From: Symbiodinium kawagutii
Lineage: Eukaryota > Sar > Dinophyceae > Suessiales > Symbiodiniaceae
Assembly (NCBI GenBank): GCA_009767595.1
Contig: VSDK01001399.1
Span: forward strand, 94,212 to 158,211
DNA length: 64,000 nucleotides
Direction: 5' to 3'
This document shows, piece by piece, positions 9,628-20,113 of the stretch. The position numbers and the translations under genes were made by a program. Below the pieces are notes generated by a model that saw nothing but the letters and a program-made list of their open reading frames with translations, ran no database searches and had not been told where the DNA came from. The number at the start of each line of letters is the position of its first letter. The stretch's first letter is position 1.

Positions 9628-9731
9628 AAGCCACGTTGGGGTGCCCCCAAAGTCATGGATAGTTGTTGCTCTAAATGGTCAAGATTGGCAAACATTGGAT
9701 GATAACTGGGGGTACCCCGTCATGACTTGAG
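9628..9731 (+). mobile_element. Family B element
   Basis: GGTTTCTCAAGCCACG at the left, GGGGTACCCC then ATGACTTGAG at the right. The terminal TTGAG is followed by an open frame. Confidence 0.8.
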
Positions 9732-9776
9732 AAACCGCCCCATGTCAGTACTTTTGAAACAGATCCGGGCAGTTGA
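9732..9776 (+). CDS. Short candidate exon at a B acceptor
   Basis: AAA CCG CCC CAT opens a 14-codon frame (KPPHVSTFETDPGS). The KPP start is shared with other frames after B elements because it is encoded by the B terminal repeat. Confidence 0.35.
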   Translation, partial: KPPHVSTFETDPGS

Positions 9777-9782
9777 TGTACG

Positions 9783-10177
9783 TTGAAATACGTTAAGTTC
9801 ACCTTCCAACTGCGATTTCGCAGGTTGGTTCACCGCGCAGATTCCCAACTTTGCCATGGAAAAAAGTTTCTTCACAATGATGAAGCATCATTAATGATGG
9901 TGAATCATGGGTTAATGACGGTTACTCATGGGTTAATGATGGTTAATCATGGGTCAATGACGGTTACTCATGGGTTAATGATGGTTAATCATGGGTCAAT
10001 TACGGTTACTCATGGGTTAATGATCCATTACTTCACCACCTGGGGGGCTGCGCAGCGGCCAGATGGCTGGGTCCAAGTGCGTCTGCTCTTCTGGAGATTT
10101 CCGCAGTTTGCTGAGGCTGGCATTCGGTCACCGGGAATCGCCCGCACAGTGCAACGTCACCTGTCCAACGAAACATG
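9783..10177 (+). CDS. Open frame with heptad repeats and a 3' exon with donor
   Basis: A 132-codon frame covers 21-bp repeats that encode VNHGLMT/VTHGLMM heptads, then a GC-rich part (about 10036-10177; GWVQVRLLFWRFPQFAEAGI). The latter ends at ATG|GTGAGT, a strong donor. Only the 3' part is a confident exon; the repeat part may be intron that happens to stay open because 21 is a multiple of three. Confidence 0.4.
9886..10024 (+). repeat. 21-bp tandem repeat in 42-bp dimers
   Basis: Alternating GGTTAATCATGGGTYAATGA(C/T) and GGTTACTCATGGGTTAATGAT units, about six and a half in total. Confidence 0.9.
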
Positions 10178-10378
10178 GTGAGTTTTGGCATCCCAATAGA
10201 AGGGATCCAAAACTCAACTAGGATGCATTGTATTTGAGAATGTTTCTGAAAGTTTTGGCATCCTAGTTTTGAGATGTTTCAGCCATATCTTCGCGGCAGG
10301 TTACAAATTTGAAACGTCAATAAATGACATTGACATTGATATCATTTGATATGTTTCATATTATGTACATATCAGATC

Positions 10379-10635
10379 TCCCTTCCCCTTCCCTTCTCTT
10401 TCTTCTCTCCTCTCCTTTCCTCTCCCGCTATATATCCTGTACAGGCGGTTCCCTTGTATTGGAATTCCGTAAAGAAGGATGGGCAGACGAGTTGCGGACA
10501 TGTTACGTGACCATTCGTGTTGCTGTAGCGCATTTGCGGCTCAAAGGCAACCGTGGACAGGATTTCCGACCGTCCCAAAAGCCATGGCACTCTCACTCGA
10601 CGGGAACTCCAAGGAGAGAGGTAGAGAGAGATTGA
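10379..10635 (+). CDS. Candidate exon after a strong acceptor
   Basis: A C/T-rich tract at 10379-10430 is followed by CTGTACAG at 10444. The block that follows is GC-richer. One frame from 10447 gives LVLEFRKEGWADELRTCYVT; another from 10479 gives MGRRVADMLRDHSC. The acceptor is clear but the frame is not. Confidence 0.4.
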
Positions 10636-10779
10636 GTGGGAGCATTTCTTGGTTGACAGTGGGTCAATACCAAGGGTTCATTTGGGTTCATTGATGGTTG
10701 ATATTGGCCAGCATGAAGCTGAGCATCGGAGAAAATGCTGAGACAATCCGCAAGAAACAGAGCCTTGCGGAATTATTGA

Positions 10780-11600
10780 TCATCAACTTCCATGTTACTC
10801 ACCATGATTAGCCATCATAACCCCTTCTTAAGGTTATGTATGATTATTGACCATCATGAAGTCATGAACCATCATGAACCATACTTACACTACCCCTAGT
10901 AGTGACCATCACCCATTGTTAAGCTTATCAATAAGAAACGATCATAAACCATCATGAACCATTAACCATCAACCATTTATAACGATTAGCAACCATCATT
11001 AATACACATTATAACCCGTTATTAATCATCCGTCGCGAACCATCATTACCCCTAGTATGAATCATCATCACCCCTAGTAGTCATATTTCCATCATTAACC
11101 CGTTATCAACCATCATTAACCATTGCCATTAACCATCACTAAGAAACATTATCCCTAGTAGTAACCATCATCAACCATCGTAACCCATTATAACCCATTA
11201 TTAACCATTAACCATGATGATTGTAACCATCATGACCCCTAGTATTAACCATCATTAACCATAATTACAGTACCCCTAGTAGTAACTGCAGTAACCATTA
11301 CCCCTTGTTAAGGTCATTACAGACGATCATGAACCATCTAACCATCATTAACCATTAAGAACGATTAGTGACCATCACTAACAAACATCATAACCCATTA
11401 TAACTCATTATTAACCATTAACCATGATGATTGTAACCATCATCACCCCTAGTATTAACCATCATCACCCCTAGTAGTCATATTTCCATCATCAACCATT
11501 GCCATTAATAACCATCATTAATGAACATTACCCCTAGTAGTAACCATCATTAACCATGATTTGTTATCATAACCTCATAAATGGTAGTTAAGCTTAGTTC
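10780..11600. repeat. AACCATCATTAACC satellite with about 380-bp higher-order period
   Basis: CCCCTAGTAGT, CATATTTCCATCAT and ACCATGATGATTGTAACCAT recur in the same order. Corresponding sites lie 379-397 bp apart (10893/11273, 11071/11468, 11153/11532). No gene. Confidence 0.8.
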
Positions 11601-11716
11601 ATTAGTTATCACCAACTTATAAGTGGTTGGGGGCCCACCTTGGCTATAGTATTAACCATCATTATAGTATTAACCATTGATTTCATGGCAAGTCCGTGGC
11701 TCCTTGTCGCTGCCAG

Positions 11717-11815
11717 GAGCTGGTGAATCGCATCGCAGCCCCTTGGAGAAGTCATGGCGGCAATCTGTCGCCATGGGAGTACCTACGAGCACGTGGCCAT
11801 GGTGGTGTCTACTAA
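11717..11815 (+). CDS. Candidate exon, unknown protein
   Basis: Acceptor TCGCTGCCAG is followed by GAG CTG GTG, open for 32 codons (ELVNRIAAPWRSHGGNLSPW). A second frame with a hydrophobic tail covers 11677-11862. Confidence 0.35.
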   Translation, partial: ELVNRIAAPWRSHGGNLSPWEYLRARGHGGVY

Positions 11816-11833
11816 GCATCCAGCTGTTCATTA

Positions 11834-12043
11834 CCATTTTTCAGAGGGAAAGTACCAGTTGATAACCAACAATTTTATAGGGAAAGTACCTAGTACCTGT
11901 TCATAACCATTTTGATAGGTAAACCAACAATTTTTTGGGAAAGCTACCAGTTGATGAACATTTTTAAGAGGGAAACCATCAAGTTTTTAGGGACACATGA
12001 GGAAAGTACCAGTTGATAAGCTTTTTTAGGAGGGAAGCCACAG
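11834..12043 (+). repeat. Tandem repeat of a GGGAAAGTACCAGTTGAT unit
   Basis: About five diverged units of 35-60 bp, each with GGGAAAGTACCAGTTGATRA and an AATTTTTTAGG-type stretch. Parts resemble family C. Confidence 0.7.
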
Positions 12044-12120
12044 CTGCAACTTGGGGATGAACATGGATGTAGACCATGGCGAACTGGACAAACACTTAAG
12101 TGGCTTGAGACTGAAGAAGT

Positions 12121-12405
12121 GATGATGTTTGGGAAGAAAATTCTTGGGGTTCTGGTGAATCCTGGGTCGCGCGGCTTTTTCCCACGTTTCGCTGGCTGGA
12201 AACTCTGAGAGTGGTGTTTCTGCTGGGGTCATCCGTGACTGCCTCAGCAGTGGGTGTACCGCTGTTGGATCCAGTTGCATGATTGCTGGCAGCACAGCCA
12301 GAGGTGATCTTGGCGAGCAGTCTGATTTTGGTGGTTCTGGCAGCAGTTTTCTACGACAGGAGACGCGAAATCAAAGAAACCCGGCGGAAACACAGGTCTG
12401 AGTGA
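12121..12405 (+). CDS. Candidate membrane-protein frame with one in-frame TGA
   Basis: One frame is open on both sides of a TGA at 12280-12282. The upstream part includes FPTFRWLETLRVVFLLGSSV, the downstream part VILASSLILVVLAAVFY followed by a basic tail (DRRREIKETRRKHRSE). The tail next to a hydrophobic helix suggests a membrane protein C-terminus. Another frame is open for 80 codons (12157-12408) and an antisense frame also exists. Confidence 0.4.
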
Positions 12406-13062
12406 GAGGGTCTGCTGCACGGTGGCTTGAGGCTTGGTGGGTGCAACCCCCGTTGAAGCTGTCCTTGTTTGTTGGGAGTTCCAAGCCTTTAGAGGAACAT
12501 TTTTCGTAAGCAATCATTGGGTTGTAGTACTTAGTTGGGAATCAACCTCCCAAACGATTCTAATTCTTAAATCCAAAATTTGGTAGACCCAATGCTGGTT
12601 GGGTGGTTGGGAATCTGGACGCGACATCATTGGGTATGCCAATGATTCTATGAACCACTCTGATCTCATTAGCGACAATAGAGTTCTGGAAGCTTCTGTA
12701 GGATCTAAGGCATGCCATCATCATGGCCAAGGGGCTAAGAATGGTTAAAGCATCATAGTTGACAATTGTTGCTCAGAGTAAGGGTCAATATCACGGGTTG
12801 TGATTAACAATGGATACACTCCGGCAAACTAAGCTGGAAGTAGAAAATCAACTATTTAGAATGGTTTTACCCTTAAAGAACGGTGATGTTCAGCTTCCAG
12901 GTTAGTTCGCAGAGGGTAATCTATTGTTAATGACCGTCGCCACTAAAAAGGCAACCATGACTTCACCATCAAGTAGCATCCAAAGCCATGGCCGACTTCA
13001 AAGACACTGCCGTTAGTAGTATTTTTCCGAGTTAAGCAACATTCACTTTGAAGCAGTGACAG
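12406..13062. other. Stretch without a supported gene
   Basis: Mixed sequence with short inverted GTTTGG/CCAAAC motifs. No convincing exon or element was found. Confidence 0.4.
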
Positions 13063-13170
13063 ATGGCTACGGGTCAGTTCACCCTGTGCCCCTGGTTTCA
13101 ATGGTTTTCCCTATTATTGTTGTAAATAGGTAATCGTTCCCGTAGTTGGTTGATTAATATTGACCCATAG
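13063..13170 (-). mobile_element. Family A element supplying an acceptor
   Basis: ATGGCTACGGGTCAGTTCACC at the left and TTAATATTGACCCATAG at the right. The following base starts an exon in phase 0. Confidence 0.85.
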
Positions 13171-13763
<593 letters not shown>

Positions 13764-13933
13764 GTCATTGTGTTGTTTCTTTTCCAAGGCTTGACATCGC
13801 TAAAATTACTCTCAACCAACACGAGACTGTGGGTCAATGCCCCCAGGCACCTGCTGGACATTCCATGACCAAAGTAGTTCAATCCTTGGGACGTTATCCA
13901 TCTTTGGGGTTATGTGGGTAGTGACCCCTAACC

Positions 13934-13967
13934 ATATATATATAATATATATATATATATACATATA
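13934..13967. repeat. (TA)n microsatellite
   Basis: Imperfect TATATA run of about 30 bp. Confidence 0.9.
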
Positions 13968-14108
13968 TGGCCTCTCCCCTATTCTTGTTGCTTCTTCTCA
14001 CCTCTTATCCATCCCTTTTACCACTCCTAACCCATCGGTCAGGTGATCCTTATTGATATTATTCGGTGATCCCGTTGGTTGTCCGTTGGTGCCTAGCCGT
14101 GGGCATCC

Positions 14109-14294
14109 TTGCTGATCCTGATCGTTCTTCCTGGAGAAGCTGAGCACCAGCCCAGCAAGGGCGCCGTAGCGAGGTCGTCCAGCTACCTGGGCTATTGCTC
14201 TGCTGGTTTGCAGCTACCTGCTGCTGATTCCTGCCCTCTTTGTTCCTCGGTAGCTGAGGGAAGCTTGCTTGGAACCAGACATGTCTTCACTTAG
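14109..14294 (+). CDS. Candidate exon, unknown protein
   Basis: A 61-codon frame in a GC-rich block: HQPSKGAVARSSSYLGYCSA and LPAADSCPLCSS. A competing frame is hydrophobic (CSYLLLIPALFVPR). Confidence 0.35.
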   Translation: MLILIVLPGEAEHQPSKGAVARSSSYLGYCSAGLQLPAADSCPLCSSVAEGSLLGTRHVFT

Positions 14295-14730
14295 GTTCAT
14301 TCTTTTTCAAGCTGGGAACAATTTTCCTGTTGCAAGCTTTCTGGAAGATTTTTTTTTTGATACATATCGAGCGGTTGCCAGTTGGCCTGGAGCTTTTGAC
14401 CCACTGCTCACTTTCTACTGGACTCCAGATGATGTTGTCAACCACTGGTTTGTTACGCAGAACAAGTGGATTTTGGTCAACATGGACCACACAATAATGC
14501 GAACAAGTGGATTTTGGTCAAGATGCCACATCTGGTTGGTTGAGTTTGGTTGTATTCCCATCTCAGTTGTCTATAGCGCATCCCATCATATCTCTCTTAT
14601 TGTAGGTGTTCATCTTGCCTATTCACCGCATTGGCCCATCAAGCATTTTTGTGAGCTATCATTCTTAAACATTGCTGTTCACAACCACTTCAAACTGTCA
14701 TTGTCAATAATCCCCATCATCAACCCCTAA
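14269..14730 (+). CDS. 153-codon open frame, unknown protein
   Basis: One of the longest non-repetitive plus frames. It includes FPVASFLEDFFFDTYRAVAS and AFDPLLTFYWTPDDVVNHWF. A 20-bp direct repeat (AACAAGTGGATTTTGGTCAA) occurs inside it at about 14461 and 14501. The 3' 40 codons are AT-rich and may be intronic. Confidence 0.4.
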   Translation: MEPDMSSLRFILFQAGNNFPVASFLEDFFFDTYRAVASWPGAFDPLLTFYWTPDDVVNHWFVTQNKWILVNMDHTIMRTSGFWSRCHIWLVEFGCIPISVVYSASHHISLIVGVHLAYSPHWPIKHFCELSFLNIAVHNHFKLSLSIIPIINP

Positions 14731-14899
14731 ATACATTTGTTTGCTTGCTATTTGCCATCTTCACTGTAGACCATCATTCTGCCACATTAGGCGTCATGAA
14801 CCATTGTTTGATTAGAAACCTGATCATGATCAACACCAACGAGCCAATAAGCAAATTATTCAAATCATCATTCAAGCATCATTTCCTCATATAATCATC

Positions 14900-15254
14900 A
14901 TGATCAACATCCCTGGAACGCCATTCATTTGCTTAAGGAACATCGTTTATCACCATGGTTCAATCATGGAACACCATGCGGACCACCCCCTCCTTGATCA
15001 CCAGGCAACTCTGTTCAACATGACCATTGGGGCTGTCGATACCCTTGCTGCCTGGCAAGCGATGGTTTTCATGATCGCCGGTGGCCGGGAGACCATGTGG
15101 GGATACGCAAGGATGACAGAAAAATCACCTGAGACATGTCAACTACATAGTTTTATGATGGCGTTGGACTCCTGGACCTGGCCGTTGTCCATAGATTTTT
15201 TTTCGGCCAACCATAGGTGCTATGACCATGTACACTCTGCTCATCAAGCATATG
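14900..15254 (+). CDS. Candidate exon ending at a B-element donor
   Basis: The best part is 14985-15130 (TIGAVDTLAAWQAMVFMIAG, ETMWGYARMTEKSPETC). The frame reaches HSAHQAYG and breaks at ATATG|GTCGTTTCTC, the left end of a B element, in phase 1. It joins in frame to the exon at 15387. The upstream start is uncertain. Confidence 0.5.
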
Positions 15255-15386
15255 GTCGTTTCTCAACGTAGGTGGCCCCCCAAATCATCCAAAATGTATC
15301 ATTTATAACAGTAATAATTAACCATAATAAATAATAAACCAACCATTTTGTGGGGTCCACCCCTATTTTAACAAAACACCATATAG
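15255..15386 (+). mobile_element. Family B element acting as a 132-nt intron
   Basis: GTCGTTTCTCAACGTAG to CCATATAG. The usual TTGAG is changed to TTAAC here, and the nearby CCATATAG|G is the likely acceptor. Removal joins two open frames in phase. Confidence 0.65.
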
Positions 15387-15550
15387 GTGGATCCATGATA
15401 TGCGAACCATCCGACGCGAACGCTGGAATCCCGTGTAAGCCACGACTTATAATGGCCCAAGCATCTACAGTAGTGGCTCGTCCAACCAGCTCACCGGCAC
15501 TGCTAGCAGCTATGGGGGAGGCAGAACCAAAATATCAAGGGATGTACTGA
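15387..15550 (+). CDS. Candidate exon after the B intron
   Basis: Starts GT GGA TCC ATG, completing the split codon from 15254. Includes MICEPSDANAGIPCKPRLIM and ALLAAMGEAEPKYQGMY, with GC-ending codons, and stops at TGA. Confidence 0.5.
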
Positions 15551-15857
15551 CTTTATGAATGGTCAACATGTTTGGCTATCAAGAATATCCCTTGCAATTT
15601 AGTTCTGAATGCATTCTCTATGCTTAATCTTCATGCTTATCAAGTATCCTTACAGAGTGGTCATATTGGGGAATCATCATTGTGACAAATCCCTGTTGAT
15701 GATCACTGGCCTGAGTCTTGACCAGGGCTCATGTAAGTCTGTAGAAAACCGTGATGCTTGGTTGATCTGGAGTATTCTGGCTTCATGGTTGCAGTACTTG
15801 TACCAAAATGTTGTTGAACATTGTTGGACCAGCAGCTGAAATGGGATGTGAGATGTC

Positions 15858-16170
15858 ATGAGATGTCCAAGCTTAGCGAATTTTCATTCATGGTTCAGTC
15901 TCGACCCTGAAGTCATTGGCAGTGCTTTTCGTTACTCAGCTGGTGAGCGATGGTTCTTGGGGACGCTCGGTAGTAGCTGGGCCGGTCACATTTCAGGGGA
16001 CGCACCACACCGCTTTCATAGATGGTACCATGGGACCCTGGAGAGTGAGGAGAAGTCTCTGGGAGGGTTGGACTCCGTTCCGGCAATTTGCAAAGACCAT
16101 ATCAGGCCATCCCATGATTTCACACGGGATTTCTCGGGATTTTCACACAGCTGGATGTTTTCTCTGAGAG
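15858..16170 (+). CDS. Candidate exon 1 of a two-exon model
   Basis: Open from ATG 15858 to CTGAGAG|GTAAGG (phase 1): EVIGSAFRYSAGERWFLGTL, TLESEEKSLGGLDSVPAICK. The donor is canonical. A second frame at 15916-16167 overlaps but has a stop before the donor. Confidence 0.45.
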
Positions 16171-16220
16171 GTAAGGGATGGGATTTGGGTCTACAACATG
16201 CCAGCGGCAAACTTTTTCAG
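16171..16220 (+). other. Possible 50-nt intron
   Basis: GTAAGG start and ACTTTTTCAG end. Removing it joins the flanking frames in phase (G|CG gives Ala). It is short for a dinoflagellate intron, so retention or chance is possible. Confidence 0.4.
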
Positions 16221-16348
16221 CGCAGCTGAGACCTGGTGAGGTTCTGAAGCAAATCTCCGAAAGCACGGTATCATTCATTCGTCTGCTTGAAGAGACGGGT
16301 GGGTGGACTGGCGCAGCCACTCGGCGGGTGAAAGTCGGGCGGTACTGA
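16221..16348 (+). CDS. Candidate exon 2 of the two-exon model
   Basis: 42 codons after TTTTTCAG: QLRPGEVLKQISESTVSFIR then LLEETGGWTGAATRRVKVG, ending TGA. Composition is strongly protein-like. Confidence 0.45.
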
Positions 16349-16900
16349 CCATGGTTTCTAACGCCTATTCATTGCAAATGACGGTGAACAAAGGTTGATA
16401 ATGGTTGATCATGGTTGATAGTCATTGGATGTCATTCGTAATTGTTGCTTGAAGTCTAGTCACTACTGGTCAAAGTTGTGAATGTTTAATCATGGTAAGC
16501 GGCGAAGGATGAATAGTGATTGACGATGCTCAAACATGGTGAATGATGGTGAAACCTGTCTACACTGGTTGATCAATTGATTTACAATAAGAACCAACAT
16601 CAAAGACAACCATTGATGAAGAAAAAATGTTCCACTGGGCAGGGCTACCATGATCGGCGTTCACTGCTCATGTGGTGGTGATGCAGTGCGTATTCATCCT
16701 AAAGAACTGCTGGTTACCGGAAAAAAAACGCACACGACAAATTTTAGGTAATTAATATCATTGGTATATCCTGTTTTGACAAAAACGAGAGGTACCAGAC
16801 CAAGACATACCAAGACATACCAAGACCAACGCTTTCCCACGACATTGATCATTTTAGGATGGTTCGATCTCCAGTTTACATTTGTGCAACAGTTTTGTTG
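16349..16900. other. Low-complexity spacer
   Basis: GGTTGATAATGGTTGATCATGG repeats, then unremarkable AT-rich sequence with a short ACATACCAAGACATACCAAG direct repeat near 16805. No supported gene. Confidence 0.5.
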
Positions 16901-16903
16901 CAG

Positions 16904-16987
16904 TGTGGGAAGAGTGGCAGCCATGAAGAAAGGACAGTCCATCGCTTCAGGATGCTTGGGATGCTCGCAAAACGTTCTCTTAGATGA
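16904..16987 (+). CDS. Short candidate exon
   Basis: Acceptor TTTTGTTGCAG, then CGKSGSHEERTVHRFRMLGM and LAKRSLR to TGA. A second frame is also open. Confidence 0.35.
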   Translation, partial: CGKSGSHEERTVHRFRMLGMLAKRSLR

Positions 16988-17169
16988 TGGATAATACCCT
17001 TACTTCATGGACAGTCCACAGGGTGATCACCCAATTCCACTCTGGCCTCGAGAAACACGCTCTTCGGAAGGACACTTTCATGCAGGGAAAGCACCATTTG
17101 GTGATGATTTTCACGCCCCTGCTTCAGTATAGCAGCGCTTCGTACCGAAACGCCCCAACGGGGTTATAG
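16984..17169 (+). CDS. Candidate exon, unknown protein
   Basis: 61-codon frame including WTVHRVITQFHSGLEKHALR and MQGKHHLVMIFTPLLQYSSA. Fair composition, no clear acceptor. Confidence 0.35.
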   Translation: MMDNTLTSWTVHRVITQFHSGLEKHALRKDTFMQGKHHLVMIFTPLLQYSSASYRNAPTGL

Positions 17170-17215
17170 TGGTCACTGCCAAGCCAAGAGTCTAAAACGG
17201 TGGATTTTTGTTCAG

Positions 17216-17417
17216 GAGTACAGGTACCAACTGGTCAACTCTCTTGCAAGCTGCACGGCTGGCACTCCAGCTCTGGGAGCAGGTGTTGGTGGCGATTTTC
17301 GCCATGGTGGTGCCATTGGTCAAGATCTTCTTATTGATTCTGGCAGAGTGCTGGCGTTTCAGCCAAGTGACTTGGCAGTTGAGCGGCGTTGAGCTGGTGC
17401 CTTCGCATCAAACATAG
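17216..17417 (+). CDS. Membrane-protein exon, possibly PqiA-like
   Basis: A T-rich acceptor (TTTTTGTTCAG) opens a 67-codon frame: TLLQAARLALQLWEQ then a strong transmembrane segment VLVAIFAMVVPLVKIFLLIL and AECWRF. The FxxxVPxxKxxLL pattern resembles the helix with a conserved Pro and Lys in paraquat-inducible protein A domains. That match is from memory of the family and is tentative. A donor-like CTG|GTGCCT lies at 17396. Confidence 0.5.
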
Positions 17418-17587
17418 GTGGTTTAGGCTGGTTTGTATGGGAATCTGCTGGTTTTTATGGTCAATTTCCATCAAAATTGGTAAGATTGTTGGCAATATTT
17501 CTTGTGGAAATAAACCCTTGCTTTATCTTGATTATGTTTGTGGACCTCCTTTTGCCTGCAAATATTTGCACATGACCATCCCATGAG

Positions 17588-17751
17588 ACGCTGATATTCG
17601 TGACCTGTCCATTCAGTATCTGCACATTTTGATGATCTGTCAGAGTGAACAGGAAACTCTGAGGGGTATCAACCCTCTCGCGGGAGGCGATTCTCACGTC
17701 CACACTGCCATGGGACCATATGGGTTTCCGAGTTTGTCATCCTTTGTCTAG
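17588..17751 (+). CDS. Candidate exon, unknown protein
   Basis: A 54-codon frame without ATG at its start: ADIRDLSIQYLHILMICQSE, then ETLRGINPLAGGDSHVHTAM, ending TAG. It could be the next exon after 17417. Antisense frames are weaker. Confidence 0.45.
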
Positions 17752-18291
17752 CACAGAAGCACAGTGTTGGGTCAGAAGCTGGTAGTCCAACTGACAACCA
17801 GGCACAGAGTGAAATACTTCGCACTTTGAGGTGGTACCCTACTGCTAATGTTGACCATGTTTCCAAGAAATGTTGTCGACCACTTCTAAATCACTTGCAG
17901 TAATTGATTAAGTTACAAACCATGGTTGCTGAGGAAGCGGTGTCCAATGACGTTTTGAGTGGGACAATCATCAATAAGTATCATTCACCACGATGAACCA
18001 TTATTTCACCGTCACTGACCGCTGCTTTACCATGAAATAGGCATTATGAGCCACAAACATGACCAACCATTGCAAGCCATTTACAGTATTTTTATATGAA
18101 ACTGTCTCATTCCTTACCTTAATCCTCAAATCATCAACCAACAATCAACCAATAATCAACCATGTGTCAACCCCGTGCTGGTGATTAACCACTATTACAC
18201 CCCCTTACCAGCCATACATTAGTCAAGCATTTGTTAGCCACATTGATTCACCATGACTTCCCCACGCATTGCTTAACCGCTAACCACGACT

Positions 18292-18470
18292 TCACCAGCT
18301 GCACCATGACCTGGTCAGGATCGTCGAAGGATCGTGGCCGCTCGCATGTGCATCCGCTTCGCCGGGGAACTCAGGAGGGGGTGGTGCCACTCCGATGCAA
18401 GGCGCAGGCTCACGGGCATCCCCAGTTGAGCTTGCAACGAGGGTACCTACCAGGTGTGGTACTTATAGCT
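18292..18470 (+). CDS. GC-rich block, probable exon, frame unresolved
   Basis: All three plus frames are open for 35-60 codons: GSSKDRGRSHVHPLRRGTQE, SGGGGATPMQGAGSRASPVE and RRIVAARMCIRFAGELRRGW. The block contrasts with AT-rich flanks. Confidence 0.35.
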
Positions 18471-18508
18471 GGTTGGTGGTTGGTTGGTTGGTTGGTTGGT
18501 TGGTTGGC
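18471..18508 (+). repeat. (GGTT)n microsatellite
   Basis: About eight GGTT units. Confidence 0.9.
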
Positions 18509-19758
18509 AAGCATGTTTTTCATCAGGATCACTTTTGGGCTGGGATGGTTCGGCTGGAAGTGCAGCCATACAACCAATCACAGTGGACATGGTCACGATT
18601 GATGAAGAATCCTAGTGAGTACAAAAAGAGTGGATCAAAGGATAAGGAGCATGCTGACTTCATATTGTATTTCATTATCAGGTTTGTAACGATCGGCCAT
18701 GAACTACAGTTATTGGGATGATTAGTTATAGAAGAAACAATCAGAAACCCCTGAGATTGTTCTTCCTCATGAGCAGTGAAACATAGACGCTACAAATAAT
18801 TGCTGGGCTGTGATCTACTGTCGTACGAGTGACCAACATGAATGATCCATAAGAATCAACCAGCATAGACAATCACCAGTTTCGTGGAACCCAAGCGGGA
18901 AAGGTCATGGTACAAGGTGGGGTACCTGCAGTTCAGGTGGATGTAATATGATATGACTGTAGTTGTGTGGCTGATTAAGCAACTTCTAACGTTTCGGGGC
19001 CCCATTCTGTAAGAGAAGCCAAAATGGAGCAAGAACACAGTCCCCAATGTTCCCTCAGAGGCAGCAACCACTAGCGGACTAGCGATGCATGGACATCGAT
19101 TTAGGAGCGACTCACCTATTGAGCTATGTACCAAAAAGTGAAAGAGGTTGTAAGAAGGATGACGGTTTCCTATCCCTTCGCGTTCCAGGAGAACGTAAAT
19201 CATAGAAACAGAAAGATGTACTTTGACTGAGCTGCATTTGAAACGCAGATTTTTGCTACTTATTCAAGTATGCTAATTCAACATAGCATACTATACTATC
19301 TCTTGTGGTCTATGCGAAACTTTGCTGTTTCTTATGCTATAAGAGATGCTCTTGAGACTTACAATACTATCTCTTCCTGTCTCTTCCATATCACTCCATC
19401 TTCTAGTTTACTTACAAAACTTATCAAAACTTACATAGTTTACTATCTTCTCATAGTTTACGCTTATCTGAAACTTTATTGGCCAGACTTGAAACAGTCG
19501 GCTAGCTATGAGCTTTCGCGCGCCTCGTTCTTCCCGTTCACTTTCAGGTGCAATGCATCTCCAAATGGGCCTGTCCGGTAGCTTGGTATCGTTGGTGCAA
19601 GGAGTTGGTTGGTGTAGGGGCTGCTTGGATGATCATCCCACTTAGCAACCATGCTTACTAACCATGGTTACTAACCAGTCACTCAGTGGTGACGAACATC
19701 CAGTTGTGACGAATAATTTGTGGCAGCTTGACAGCTCGCCAACTCAAGAAAGAGTTCT
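18509..19758. other. Stretch with only weak coding signals
   Basis: An antisense 115-codon frame (18856-19203) and a plus 103-codon frame (19270-19581) are present. The latter ends with a GC-richer SYELSRASFFPFTFR segment after ACTTGAAACAG near 19498 that could be a short exon. Neither is convincing. Confidence 0.35.
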
Positions 19759-20013
19759 TTGGTAGCGGTCACAATAGAAGTGCAAAGCAACCAGCCATAC
19801 GGTTCTATGAGTGCGCCACCAATAATCCAATACCAGAAGACCACATCGAAGTTCAATCGGGGAAACCACTTGATTTTTGGTGGGGTAACCCAGCGTTTCA
19901 ACACCCACATTGCCATTGATTTGCCACACCAGTCGCCATATCCAGACGCTGAACTCTCAGCAAACCAGGGACCAGTCACCACGTGTCCCCGCCATGGCGA
20001 ACAGCTCAACTAA
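19759..20013 (+). CDS. Candidate exon, unknown protein
   Basis: 84-codon frame with balanced composition: SAPPIIQYQKTTSKFNRGNH, FGGVTQRFNTHIAIDLPHQS and AELSANQGPVTTCPRHGEQL. Antisense frames of 108 and 61 codons also cover it. Function not recognised. Confidence 0.45.
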   Translation: MVAVTIEVQSNQPYGSMSAPPIIQYQKTTSKFNRGNHLIFGGVTQRFNTHIAIDLPHQSPYPDAELSANQGPVTTCPRHGEQLN

Positions 20014-20113
20014 CATGGTTAGTTTACTCATTTTTGGGAGGGGTGCCAGGCATGCACGGCTTGGTCGCAGTAGTTGTATTTTCTGTTTCAGAAAAAGGGG
20101 AGGGGAGTGAAGA

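Noticed and set aside
9886-10024. CRISPR-like regular repeats
   Set aside because: Units are contiguous 21-bp repeats with no unique spacers, and the context is eukaryotic.
18856-19203. Antisense 115-codon frame
   Set aside because: No splice context or coding-like codon ending; within chance expectation for this length of sequence.
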